A stretch of 44,087 nt of DNA from Entamoeba invadens IP1 (Eukaryota > Evosea > Mastigamoebida > Endamoebidae), in assembly GCF_000330505.1 (NCBI RefSeq), contig NW_004440086.1, positions 5,329 through 49,415 on the forward strand, in the 5' to 3' direction. The notes under the pieces were generated by a model. That model searched no databases. It had not been told where the DNA came from and worked only from the letters and a program-made list of their open reading frames with translations. The position numbers were made by a program, and so were the translations under genes. Shown here one piece after another: positions 33,101 to 44,087 of the stretch. Numbering within the stretch: position 1 is the first letter of the stretch; every line of letters starts with the position of its first letter.

Positions 33101-34140
33101 TCAAGCATGAAGTGCAAAATAACAAGGAATTGTTACAAATTTATCATTATCATCAAGTTTACATACTATGTTACCATGATTATATTTATCATTGTTGCTT
33201 TAGTACTAAAATAGTTTCTTGTCTTTCTGAAAGTATTGTCTTTACTATTATCCAAATATATTATTAACTTGTCTCCATATTTATAAGATAAAAATCCATT
33301 TTCAAATTGTTTATATAATATTTCATCATTCTTCTTAACCATTTGTTTTATATAATCATATTCAAGTTGATAGCATTTATACATATTGTTGTAATTAGGT
33401 ATGTATTGCATATCAATAGGTCGATAACCAGTTGTATTATGTTTTGAAAAATTATAGTAAGTAACAATTTCTTGAATAAGTATATCCTGATTTTTGTTTA
33501 CATATCTCGATATTGTATTATCATAAGCAGTTCTAATTGTTCTTATAACTCGATCTACAACTCTGTTTTTATTAATATGTTTGGATGAAGATGAATATGT
33601 TCTTATATTTAATTTATTGAAATAATTCGACATATAAGTGCTGTTCAATGCAGATTCACCATCAAATATTATGTTATCAAAAACAACTCCAACTATAAGT
33701 AAAGTATTAAAAGGCATTATTAAAATGTCATTGTTTTTATTATAAAGTGAAAATACATACAAGTATTTGGTGTTAATACTAATATTGAACATGTAGATAT
33801 TTTGTTTGGTACTGTTTCTGGAATCAAAGAAAGCTAAATCAACTTCATAACTATTAAAATATGGAGAGTAATAAAGTCTCGAATAAAGATTTTCATAGTT
33901 CTTGGATTAAAGTCACGACTAATAATTTGTTTATTATTAACATCTTTCTTCAAAATCGATTCATATTTATTTAAACTCTTAAATGGATAATCAATTGTCA
34001 ACTTATTAAAAGGTGTGTTCTCCATATATATATATTGTATTTCTATCTTCATTTAATATTTGTTCTCTACGTCGCAATCTTCTTGTTTTGTGTTCTTAAA
34101 TTTGTTTTTGTTTAATATCTATATCTTCTCTAAAACTCAT
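33101..34140 (-). pseudogene. Polinton/Maverick-type integrase relic
   Basis: Reading minus from the ATG at 34140 (MSFREDIDIKQ), broken by a stop and frame changes, then YESILKKDVNNKQIISRDFN. In the main frame comes YYSPYFNSYEVDLAFFDS (first Asp of the rve core), INTKYLYVFSLYNKN, IIFDGESALNS (second Asp), and HINKNRVVDRVIRTIR at the place of the third acidic residue, then YNFSKHNTTGYRPIDMQY. The C-terminus (YKYGDKLIIYLDNS, frameshift, then CKLDDNDKFVTIPCYFA) looks like the SH3/chromo-like tail of such integrases. The order and motifs fit the retrovirus-like integrase of Polintons, known in E. invadens. No polymerase or other Polinton gene is visible here, so this is a fragment. Confidence 0.65.
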
Positions 34141-34329
34141 TTCTTATTTATAATTTATTTAATTATTAAAATCAAATTAATTATTTTTTATAATAATGAA
34201 TGTCTTGGAACCTCATTTTGCTTCGGTTCTCCTCCCAATGTCGGTTTATTTCTCCTCTCTGATGTAGTAGTATTTGATAGTCGACATTTTCGAACTCGCA
34301 AAATTTTTGCATTATTATTAAAACATTAG

Positions 34330-36015
34330 GTTATATGCATTTAACATATATTACCCATTCATTTTAATATAATTTTGATATCAAGGGTATACCTGTATAG
34401 CTATAAAAAGTCTACCATGTTACAAAATAATTTTAATTTTGTTTTTGACTTTGTTTTTAAATTTGTTTTAATTTTTTAAAATGTAATTATATCAGTGTAA
34501 AATTGACATTTTTGTCATTTGACTTAAAAAGGGGGTCGAAAAAACCCACATAAAAACTGTTTAATCCTTTACGATTTTTAAACATTTATTATTGCAAAAA
34601 CTAAAAAAAATCAATAATAAAAACTGTTTCATCCTTTGGGGTTTTTAAGATTTTGAAATTAAATAATCGTTGTAAAATATCACAAGGTATTAAAAATAGG
34701 GGTTTAAAAAGTTAAAAAACCAGAATGAATTGATTTTCATAGTGTGCGATATTTGCGAGTTTGAGAGAGGTTACCTACTAAACTCCGGACACAAAGTCCG
34801 ATGTATTGGACTTTCGGATTTGTTTTTCTGCTATTTTTTAAAATTTTTATTGAAATAATTAATGAATTATGTCAAGAAAAACGGGAAATGAGCTAAATGT
34901 TATGAGCATTTATAATTCTTATTTTATTTTTGATGTGTTTTTTCTTCAATTATTTTTTTGTTCATCCCACAAAAACTTTCATTAAAACATTCATTGTTTT
35001 CACAAATTATAAATAAAGTAACTACTTTGTTTTGATAAGTAAAAATAGTTTTTTAGCATTAACAAAAATATGAATTTTTGATTATAATTGTTGTTTAACA
35101 AAACAATAATTATAATCCATTTTATTATAATCACAATAATTGATAAAAAGTGTTCCATTTACAAATGTCATTATTGTTATGTATTTCTGTCATGAAACAA
35201 TAATGTAATTTGCTTTGTCTTTTCATATTATTATTAAACAAATTCTATAATAAATTAATAATGGAATGATTAAATATTATAAAAGTCAAATAAAAACAAG
35301 TGATAATTGTTAATTTTTATTATATAATAAAAAAGTATTTTTTATTCCAATTAATATTTCGAATCACCTATATTTCATCTATATAAACAAAATTAATCAA
35401 TTATTATATATTTACATTTATATAATTAATATTTTAAAATTTTCAACATAACGAAAATAAAAATTTTTTGTTACTTGTGGTGTTTTAATTAATTTCATGT
35501 GTTTCCATAAAAAATTTTGATACACTTTTTAGTTTAATTTAATAATAAAATTATAATTAAGTCGTGTTTTTCTTTGTTATCGTAAAAATCAACGAATTGA
35601 AAAAAAATAATTTTATTTTCATTTTTTAAACGTTATAATATTGGTTAAATTTGCGATTTTTGTATAAAATTTGGGTATGAAATTAATTTTTCGTGTTTTA
35701 TAAACCAAAATATTCCATGATTTTGAAATAAGGAAATTGTAGTGTAAGTAGAAAATTAAAAATCAAAAAATAAGACGCAAAAAATCGAAATAAGGGAAAA
35801 TATAGATAAGTAAAACAGGTATAAATTTCGACAAAATATATTAATATCCCGAAAAACAAAAGAAAAAAATACTGTTTTAACGTGTCGGACTTTATAGCCC
35901 AAGTTTATAACTACTCACAACAATGTTTATTATAATTAAATAGTTACTACATAATTAAACGTGAAGAATACATTAAACATACACAAACAATAACATATAC
36001 ACCATTAAGGAGTGA
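34330..36015. other. AT-rich interval with short repeats, no gene
   Basis: Two direct copies of an AATAAAAACTGTTT(A/C)ATCCTTT word lie at about 34551 and 34616. A small hairpin, AAAGTCC/GGACTTT with an 8-base loop, lies at about 34793-34814. No coding frame is supported. Confidence 0.5.
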
Positions 36016-36447
36016 TAATGTTGGATGTGAAAATTATTAAACGGACTGTGTATAAAATGTTATTCAAAATCCTTTTTGAATAAAGTATATTTACCACAAT
36101 GCGAGTTGTGTAATAACAATTGTATATATTGCACAACACCGACTTCATGTCATATTGTTCAAATGAGTTTTTCTTGTTAATTGAAGTTGTGTTTCACTTT
36201 CAAATTGTTTGGTGTCAACTTCAAGTAGATGCACAGTGAGTGATGATGGTTTTATCTTTTTCTTGCCTTATGCAAAATGTTAAATGAGGTACACTACAAA
36301 TCTGTTGTTATAACAACAAACAATGATGTGCAATGTAATTTTTGTAAAAATCAGATATATAGTAACACACGATGTGTTGATATGTTTTCGTTACGTTGCC
36401 GGAGTATCGACTTATCAACTTTAAAATGTCAAATTTGTAAAGAATAG
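36016..36447 (+). pseudogene. CXXC-rich (furin-like) protein fragment
   Basis: In one frame, 36085-36180 reads LPQCELCNNNCIYCTTPTSC and then CHIVQ.SFSC, followed by several stops. The same frame from 36295 gives DVQCNFCKNQIYSNTRC, FSLRCRSID and LKCQICKE before TAG at 36445. Cysteine spacing is that of CXXC-repeat ectodomains of Entamoeba surface proteins and receptor kinases. Upstream (from about 36016) GCEN.TDCV traces continue in another frame. No signal peptide or kinase region is visible, so only a decayed ectodomain piece remains. Confidence 0.6.
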
Positions 36448-37480
36448 TAATTTTTGAGACGTCTCCAAAAAATATTTAAAGAAATAATATTTTTCGTTTA
36501 ATATATTTCAAAATATACTCGTTTCGAAAAAGTTCAAATGTTATTTTTTAATTATTTAAAAAGTTATAAATTACAAAAATTGATTTATTTGTTTTATTAT
36601 TTTTAATTAAAAATATTAGTTCACACACAGGATGCCGACAGTTGTTATATAAATACAATAAAAATGTTTTTTATATGTAAATTTTTAAACATATTAACAC
36701 GACAAAATACAATACGGTCACTTTGCCAAATGTTTAAAATTGCTTCACACAATACTTTTGTTGTTAAATCTTAATTAAACTATTAATGTGTGATATAACA
36801 TATTAATTTTTAATATATTAAAATAGTTTTTATCGAATGATATATTCATAAAATTAATGATATGGGCAATTTTTTCCAGCTAAAAAATGTTCATACTGTA
36901 AGTTATGTTATATTTTAAATTTTTTTAACATAATTATTTTTTGATTTGTTAATGTAAATAGAAATTTTTAGTTTTTATCATTTATGAAAATATATTTTTT
37001 TTCAGTTTGAAATTTTATATATTATTGATTTTACAATCAAGTAAATAAACCATTTAATTATTTTTATAACTTTTTAATACAAAATGTTGAAATTTAAACG
37101 ACATATCACATAACAATGAAACAATGACCAAAATTTTCACGTTTACAATTCAGATATTTTTTATTAATATTATTTTTAATGTTGTCACTTTCTTTTTAAA
37201 AATTAAAATTGTAACTCGTGGATTTTTTTCCAGAATGAAAAAAGATTTTTTATTTTTTAACTATTTAAGGAATTTTGACATTTTTCCTAATAAATAAATA
37301 TTTATTTGTGTATTTTTCGAAAACAATAACGTTGAAAACAACTAAGTTGAAAAATTATTATAAATAATTATATAATTAACAACAATTAAATTGATAATAA
37401 CAACTAATAACCTTGAATATGTTTTTTAGAACTTAAAAACAACACTACATCTAAAAATCATTTACTTTTTTGTTTTGGAA
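36448..37480. other. AT-rich interval, nothing recognised
   Basis: No coding frame or structure could be supported. Confidence 0.5.
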
Positions 37481-39199
37481 GTGGTAAATTTTTTACGTTT
37501 TTTCATTAAACAACACCATATTCTTTTTCTTTGTTTTTGTTCTATGTCTTTTTGGTTTTTTCCTTTTCATTTTTTTGTTTTGGTTTATTTTTCTTTTCTT
37601 TTCTTTTTTTTTCTTGTACTTTTTATTTTTCTTGATTTTTCTATTTCCGATATATTCAATGGCAATGTATCACACTCCATTTGATAAACCATTGTTTTCG
37701 CTTTTTTCCACTTCATTTAAATCACTTTCATCGATTTTTAATTAGTTATTCCATGGATTTGGAACTAGTGATTCCAATGTCTCCTTTTGATCTTCAAACA
37801 ATTCTTCGTGTTTCAAATCTTCCAAACCCGCGACAATGTTATTAAAATATGTTTCCAATCTGTTAATTGTCCATTCACCAGAATAAAATTTAAAGTTGCA
37901 TCTTTCAAGCGAGTGTTTATTTTCAGAAAATGGCGCTCTTCAGTGGTGATTTTGTGCTAAATTCATTTGTTTAAGTTTTCTGGTGTCTTTATTTTCTATT
38001 TTAACCAATGTTAATATTAAATCTTTTAGTCTGGGATGCACACATGGTATCCTTGTTTGAAGTGCCAAGTGGTATGCTTCTGACGTATTGTCAGTTCGAG
38101 TCTTTTGTAAATATTGGCACCACAAATCAAGTGGAAAAATTCCATCAATCCACACTTTGTAAAAATATTCAAGCAATTTATGCATTGTTTCTTTTCTTCG
38201 TCTAATAATAACACGACAAACTTGTTTTCAATAAAACCAAAAGTTTTTATTCTATCTTTGGGTTTAAAAAATGCCAGAGCCATCAAGTATTTTACTGTTT
38301 TATAATTAATATTACCATAATATAGTTCCATTTTAAGATTGCGCGCTTTTCTCCAAACTGCTTGACAAAAATGAAAATAACATCCATGAACTATACAATC
38401 AAATTTGTCAAGTGCATTTAACATAGCAACTTCAAAATCCAACATAATTTGTATTTTATTACAAAAAAGTTTTTTATTAGTAATATTATAATAAATATTG
38501 TCAATTTCTTTTAATAATGATATATTTCTTCTCTTTACTTTGTCATCAACACGTGAAATAAAATAAATGTTTGTCCTTTTTTTAATATTACGTGAAAGGT
38601 ATATAATTGTGTAAATTCCGTTGGTGAACTTGAAAAGGTACCATCCATACAAATATAAGAAAAATTCATTTTACTCAATTCCATCAATTTAGTTTTGTTT
38701 GCAAAAATAAACTATTCTTCTTTTTTTATAAATAAGTTATTCTCATCTTCTTGTATTTTTTTGCAATTTGGTCAATGGCTTTGTGTTTTTCGTATGAATA
38801 TTCTTTTTTGATTGTATCAATCTGTCTATTGTCGTTATTATGTTCTTAATATATTTAGACCACAGAATCGTTTCGTTTAAAAAGGTTTTCCTTTTTGTGT
38901 GCCATTTCAAAAGTACCAAACGAGATGTTTTGTTTTCTCTTGATTTTGGGTGATGAATGTGTTTGGTTTCAATTGATTCAAATTCAAAATCTTCATATTT
39001 CAAAGTTTTCCCCGAACCTACACTTTTCTTTATAATAATTTTAACAAGGCAATTTTAAAAAGTGCATTAAATATTTTTCTTTCAGAATTTAAAAAAATAA
39101 AAACGAATCCGTCTACAATTGGAAGTGGCAGATATTCACCATTTTTGTTGGCTTTTGATTCATTTCTTGAGATAAAACGTGTTTAGAAGAATTCGACAT
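37481..39199 (-). pseudogene. FLYWCH-MULE transposase relic, third copy
   Basis: The minus strand starts at the ATG 39199 (MSNSSKHVLSQEMNQ) and soon shifts frame. NGEYLPLPIVDGFVF and a KHIHHP stretch (38743-39003) mark a decayed FLYWCH region. YICMDGTFSSSPTEFTQLYT (about 38640) gives the first Asp. 38026-38652 holds IQIMLDFEVAMLNALDKF with CYFHFCQAVWRK, the second Asp. DLWCQYLQKTRTDNTSEAYH (about 38100) gives the Glu. A C-terminal part runs to about 37700, with EELFEDQKE, and ends in lysine-rich sequence. The three catalytic residues survive but the frame is broken several times. No terminal inverted repeats were found around it. It is related to, but clearly diverged from, the MULE at 19088. 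Confidence 0.75.
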
Positions 39200-40271
39200 A
39201 ATCTTAGGGTAAATTATTATGAATAAATAGTTTAAAATTCAACAAATAAAAACTTAATTGTTAAATTAGTAAAAGATTTTTCGAATCTAATTGTTGTTAT
39301 GTTACATTTTAAGTTGTTTATCTAAAAATTTCAAATAATACTAAAATATGATGTCTATTTTGTACAAAGTAAATAATAAAATATGTTATTATAAATTATT
39401 ATTTAATTATTAATATCTATATAATATATTAAATAATATTTTTTAAATAAGGAGAATATGATTTGTGTTAACTTTATTATCATTAAGTATTAAATATTGT
39501 TATTTTCGTTATTATTATTTCTCTAATTGAATTTAATAAAATATTCGAAAATTGAATAGATTTTCCAATTTGTATCAAAAATATATAATAATTATCTATA
39601 CATTCGCAAAATAATATTTGCAACTATTTTAATGTGTTATATAATTTATTAAATGTAATAATGTAACTATTATTAAATATTGTTTAAACATTTTCGATTT
39701 TTTATTAAAATACAAAAATATTAATTAATAGCTATTAATTTATAATTAACTTAATTATAATTTATTGCAGCAGTTTTTATTTTTTGTAATAATGTGTATT
39801 TTTTATATGAACTTTAAATGTTAAAATGTTTATTGACAAAATAAAAATAACATAAGCATTAATGCAAATGATAAGTTTTTGGTTAATATCTTTAATAATA
39901 CGAAAGCAATTAATTTAAAATAAAGATATCATTAATTATTTAAGCTATAAAACTTGGACAATAGAAGATAGTTTATTTAATGGATAATAAAGTCATTCAC
40001 TTAACGACATAATAATGAAAACATAAATTGACCATTCAGAATAATTCAAAATTAATTTTAAAAATATAAAGTCGATAGTGAGTTTTATTTAATATGGATT
40101 ATAGTTTAAAAAACTTTTTTTGATGTTTAATTAATATAGTTAAATATATATATTAATTTATATATTAAAAATTTATTAATATTTTAATAACTTTTTATAA
40201 TTTTTTTAATTATTAAGAACCCCATAATTTTGTAAAAATATAAATCATATAATAATTAATAAAAAGTTGAT
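39200..40271. other. AT-rich interval, nothing recognised
   Basis: Extremely A/T-rich with no supported feature. Confidence 0.5.
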
Positions 40272-40456
40272 AATTGATTAAGCAAGTGATCGAGTGTGAC
40301 CAACTCAATTCGTCACCAGAACCAAATGCAAGAAGATTCGTTTGGCTGAGCTCGTTTGAATAAGACTGATGCTCGTTGAAATAAAGAAGGCCCTGTCCTC
40401 TTGACGCCTTTAATCTGCCCATCGGGCTAGAGGTCTTTGGCCGAAGCACACGGCTA
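40272..40456. other. GC-richer patch, possible structured RNA or foreign fragment
   Basis: About 185 bases stand out in base composition. On the minus strand there are possible helices: GCCG/CGGC around TGTGCTT, GCCC/GGGC around GAT, and CCTCT/AGAGG enclosing the latter. A minus frame of 78 codons (40213-40449) contains MGRLKASRGQGLLYFNEHQS, but I do not recognise it and it has no clear start context. I could not match it to tRNA, 5S, U6 or SRP RNA by eye. Confidence 0.35.
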
Positions 40457-40887
40457 TATTTTTATCAAGTACATTACCGACAATAATTTGGATAACTTAA
40501 AATAAAAACATTTTCATTACAATGATTTATGTTTTTAACGACAAACGCAAAACAACTAAATTTATTAATATAAAAGGTATGGTAATTTATTTTTTTTAAC
40601 AGGAGTATACTTTAGATTAATACTAAAATAAGAGTTTTTAGAATAATTTAAAGGCTTGTTTACTAATAATGTGTTTTTAGAAGATTTCACATTTTATATT
40701 TATAACTGTAGGGAGGGTTGATTGTATAATATAAACATTAAAACAATATTTTTATAACAAATTAAATCAAGTAATGTTTCTGAAGATTATTAATTTCAAA
40801 AAATATAAGTTTAAAAAGTTTGATTTTTTCCTTGTTTTTTTAATGGAGAATTAATAAAAGGTAAATTTAAGTTTGGTTAAAAAAATA

Positions 40888-41160
40888 AAGGGGTAAAGTT
40901 GTTAAAGTTAAACAGAAGGGCTAAAAAACCGTCTCCGTCTTTTTAACCGCTTACACTTGATTTTATAAAATTTAATAATATTAATATAATAAAATGTATA
41001 GTACTGTTTACCATGAAAGCTGAATATGTCTCATGAAACTTTTTCTGTCCGAAGTAATAATTTGTATTATACTTTTTATTATAATGTTATAAGTTATAAC
41101 TAATAAATTGATAAAAAGTGGTTTTTTTCTCCCTGTAAGGTGGTTTTTTGTCTACCAGCA
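40888..41160. repeat. possible short non-autonomous relative of the 4330-9050 element
   Basis: AAAAAACCGTCTCCGTCTTT with AACCGCTT after it (40923-40953), and AAGTGGTTTTTTTCTCCC with GGTGGTTTTTTGTC (41117-41152) as its approximate mirror, repeat the double ACCGC/GCGGT pattern of the large element's ends. Internal sequence is short and non-coding. The termini are not exactly defined. Confidence 0.35.
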
Positions 41161-41247
41161 ACTTAAAGAAAACAAATTACAATTGAGAACTAATTTGACT
41201 AAGATGTGCCAAATATCTATTTTTGGAAAAGATTTTGGGGTTTCAAC

Positions 41248-41278
41248 ATTTGTATTAACTCACTTTGTTAATACAAAT
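41248..41278. repeat. perfect hairpin
   Basis: ATTTGTATTAAC and its reverse complement enclose a 7-base loop. It stands directly before the open frame at 41290-41523, whose role is unknown. Confidence 0.7.
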
Positions 41279-41630
41279 ATTTTATAGGCGTGTTGACAAC
41301 ATTTGGACCCTTTGCCCTTCATTTTTTATCGATGAGTGTCGAGAGCAGCAATATCCTTGACAGAGACCATTTCTATCAAGCATCTATTTCTGTTTTTGAA
41401 TTTTTTTATATGACACAGAACAAAACAAACTTTATCAACTATGCGTTTATAATTCACGCGTACAATTTATGTGTTCTTATTTTTTCGGTGAACTCGTTTA
41501 TAACATTATTATTATTTTTTTAGTTTTTCGTTTTGGTGTTTTGTAATTTTTTATTATTTTTAGAATAGTTTAATCAACCACACATTTTTAAATGAGGTTC
41601 TTTTTCTGTTGATTCACGGTTGTGAAAATT

Positions 41631-41762
41631 ATGATATTTTCAATTCGCACTATTTTATATCGAGATTATTTGTCGTTGGATGTTTTGAAGTGGTTTAATT
41701 TAAAAGAAAATCGAATAAAACGTGAAGTTATTGCAAATTTTATTAATCTGCTTTATCATTAA
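41631..41762 (+). CDS. 43-residue ORF, unknown
   Basis: Reads MIFSIRTILYRDYLSLDVLK and ends VIANFINLLYH. Amino-acid use is more protein-like than in the flanking frames (balanced Arg, Asp, Leu). No motif recognised. It could be a fragment of a decayed gene together with 41290-41523, or chance. Confidence 0.2.
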   Translation: MIFSIRTILYRDYLSLDVLKWFNLKENRIKREVIANFINLLYH

Positions 41763-42030
41763 GTCACTCAAATATGTAAATGCATGTGATATTTGTTGGG
41801 TATCTGTTATTATTTATTAAATAAGAATGTACGTCTATTAATTATTATCTTTCAAATACGATCTAGAATTTAAATTACTAATTTATTTATGATCATTTTT
41901 TTCGAATTTTTTAATGGGCAAATTTTATTATTTGGTTAATAATAAACGGATAGAAATCCTTCTTATAATATTTACCTGTTAAATTTTTTGTTTTGTTTGA
42001 AACCATAATTAATAAAAAGATAAATATGCT

Positions 42031-42285
42031 TTAAACCGATTTACATGTATTTGATAATTGTAATAAAATGATATATTGAAATAAATCACAATTGATTTTA
42101 AAAGTATTGTGCTTCGATAATTGCTTATTATCTAGCACAATAACCTTATGTTCTTCTTTTTCTTTTAATTCTTGTAATTTCTGTAACTCATTTTTTTCAT
42201 TCTTTCTTTTCTTGACATTTTCGCCTTTCCTTTTTTTTCGTTTCTTTTCATCCTCAACTTTTACGTTGTTCTTTTTTCCATTCAC
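42031..42285 (-). CDS. lysine/glutamate-rich small ORF or fragment
   Basis: The minus frame reads GKKNNVKVEDEKKRKKRKGE, then NELQKLQELKEKEEHKVIV, a charged helical stretch, and continues open upstream to about 42320 without an ATG (KENEWTQIKVNGKK). Such tails end several transposases in this window, so this may be the last piece of a lost element. No domain recognised. Confidence 0.25.
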   Translation of the reverse strand: MNGKKNNVKVEDEKKRKKRKGENVKKRKNEKNELQKLQELKEKEEHKVIVLDNKQLSKHNTFKINCDLFQYIILLQLSNTCKSV

Positions 42286-42329
42286 TTTAATTTGTGTCCA
42301 CTCGTTTTCTTCTTTTTTTTAGTGTTGTA

Positions 42330-43329
42330 ATTCTTTGATTTATTATACCTTTCTCTTATTTTTAAAGAATTTTTACTTCAAGTTTTATTTTGGTTTCAAT
42401 AACTTCTTTTTAAACCTTTTATTTCTTATGTTCAACTTCCTGTTGACGAGTCTTCTTTGTGTTTTTTGGATTTATTATTTGTCTATTAGAAATAACCATT
42501 TACATTCTTTTTATACTATAATATTTATGTATTTGTTTAGTTTGAAATTGTCTGTTTACACAATCAAAAAGTTTACATGTCTTATAATTTAATTCGTTTT
42601 AACAATGAACATGTAGAGTATGGTAGTGAATCATTTTATATTAATTACCATATTAAAATCATTAAAAGAAATTGTATTATCATGTTATTATTTCACTATT
42701 CAATAAAAGTTGTGATGTTATTATTATAATTTTGTTATTTATGTGTGTAGTAAGACACAATAAATTAAAAATATAAAATATATTAAATAACATCATTTAC
42801 ATGTAATTATCGACAGTGAGTTATTGGAAGATAATCGTTTTTATGTAGTTCACAATGAAAATAATCACACTTATTTTAACTATAAAAAATATATTTAATT
42901 ATTAAAAATATGTAAAAAAACAATTATTATCTTTGGTTTATGTTCACATCAAAAATTTCATTTAAACATGATTGTGAATTATTTATTTATAATTCCATGG
43001 CTTGTCATATTAATAACTATGTGTGTAATATATCAAAAAAATACATTTTTAATATAAAATACAATTGTTTGAAAATGAATATTTTGAAAGAAATACAATT
43101 ATTTTTTGTTTATTAAATATTTTTTTTGTAATCACTTTTTTTAACATAAAAAATAATTTATTAATAATTTTTTTATATTTATAATTATTTGACACTCATT
43201 TCAAACCTTTTGTACCAGTTCTTAATTATTTTATGTATGTTTTTGACTTCAAATAAATTTTGTCAGCTTAAGTATTTTAATGAATCTTCAAGGTCACCTT
43301 TATTTCATGAATTTATTATTATTATATAA
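42330..43329. other. AT-rich interval, nothing recognised
   Basis: The plus frame at 42335-42592 is low-complexity hydrophobic and not supported. Confidence 0.5.
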
Positions 43330-43331
43330 TA

Positions 43332-44005
43332 AAGTGACTTCCCCAAGGTGTGCAAGTTAAAATTATTAGTCTTTTTTACAGGGAAAGGGCGTGCAAGAAT
43401 AAATTTTAGTTGAAAAACATTTTATTTAAAAAAATGTTATTCGTTTTCAAATTGTTTCAAAACACATACAACCCTTTGGTGCTTGAATTAATAAACTACA
43501 AAAAGCAAATTAAATTATAAAAATTGGGTAATGGTTTGTCTATGTGTTTAATGAAAAAACTGTTTTGTTTCAAGACGTGAATAAATGTCGATATCTCTTG
43601 TGTTAGCGTAATTCAAAGTGACAAGAAAAGGTGTAATAAACATTATGTTTTTCTCTGTGTTGTTTTATAGCAAACAATAACAAATAGTCTGTTTACTAGG
43701 TGCAGTTCGTTATCTCAAATCAATGTGTACTGTTGTCCAGAACTGGTCCTTCGATAATTTCCATTGGGTCGCTTTCCCGAAATTGTTGCTTAATTTATTG
43801 TATTCGAAGTGTAAAAGTTAAAAATTGCAACGTCACAAGGTGTGCAAGTTAAAGTATAGTTTAGTAATAACTTCAAAATTATAATTAATAATTAAACTAA
43901 AAATAATCTTTTTTTCGAAATTTCAAAAAATTAATGATTTTATTTTTTTAATAAAAAAATTATAAATGAACTATACCTTAACTTGCACACCTTGGGAAGT
44001 CACTT
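43332..44005. mobile_element. 674-bp non-autonomous inverted-repeat element
   Basis: The left end AAGTGACTTCCCCAAGGTGT (43332 on) is mirrored at 43976-44005, nearly exactly over 30 bases. TA flanks both sides (43330-43331, 44006-44007), as for Tc1/mariner-type insertions. A third copy of the motif (CAAGGTGTGCAAGTTAAAGT, from 43837) lies inside, in the left-end orientation, and forms a second palindrome with the right end. There is no coding capacity. Confidence 0.7.
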
Positions 44006-44087
44006 TAGTTTAATTTTTTAATATAATATAATTGTTATTGTTATTGTTATTATTGTTATTTAATAAATTAAAATAATAATTAAGAGA

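Noticed and set aside
37475..37684. 69-codon Phe-rich plus-strand frame
   Set aside because: It is the complement of the lysine-rich tail of the minus-strand MULE relic.
37300..39480. terminal inverted repeats around the third MULE relic
   Set aside because: The flanks were compared by eye and no mirrored block longer than chance A/T matches was found.
40290..40450. tRNA, 5S or U6 gene in the GC-richer patch
   Set aside because: An A-box-like word (TAGCCCGATGGG, minus strand) is present, but no cloverleaf, B box at proper spacing or known snRNA core could be found.
41290..41523. 77-codon plus-strand frame after the hairpin
   Set aside because: No ATG-supported start with upstream signals and no family recognised. 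The C-terminal half is hydrophobic A/T-rich translation.

Overview
The window is eukaryotic, very AT-rich and poor in intact genes. It has short spliceless genes, TATA-like boxes very close to the ATG, TLDc and CXXC-repeat protein families, and a dense mix of pogo/mariner, MULE and Polinton-type relics. This combination fits Entamoeba, most likely E. invadens. The organism call is an inference from protein families and composition, not from a search.

Only three genes look like possibly functional host genes: a TLDc-domain gene (9242-10182, start disturbed by a one-base poly-A slip), a YwqG/DUF1963 gene on the minus strand (16206-17090), and a CXXC-rich, probably GPI-anchored surface protein (25478-27390, interrupted by a 100-N gap). 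Relics of the same CXXC-rich class lie at 3191-3367 (minus) and about 36016-36447 (plus). The first two adjoin mobile elements; the surface gene lies between two of them.

Almost everything else recognisable is mobile DNA. From left to right:
- A pogo-like element ends at 2592 (minus strand, cut by the window edge). A second copy in opposite orientation starts at 27836. Both carry the same hairpin and the same transposase frameshift.
- A 4.7 kb pogo-like element with 50-bp terminal inverted repeats (4330-9050) holds an almost intact DDD transposase.
- A cluster of small inverted-repeat elements lies at 10396-11116, next to an assembly gap.
- A decayed pogo-like transposase (11930-13590) is followed by a decayed Ulp1-type cysteine protease.
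- A Tc1/mariner element (18452-23356) is split inside its transposase by a MULE (19088-22244). The MULE has about 700-bp inverted repeats and a 9-bp target duplication that is itself coding.
- A second, internally deleted MULE occupies 30661-32240. Next to it is a Polinton/Maverick-type integrase relic (33101-34140, minus) with a small unidentified ORF.
- A third MULE-type transposase relic lies at 37481-39199 (minus).
- The last 5 kb hold further short inverted-repeat elements and a GC-richer patch of unknown nature at 40272-40456.

No rRNA gene, CRISPR array or clear tRNA was seen. The long stretches between features are AT-rich and show nothing I can support. All domain assignments come from reading motifs by eye.
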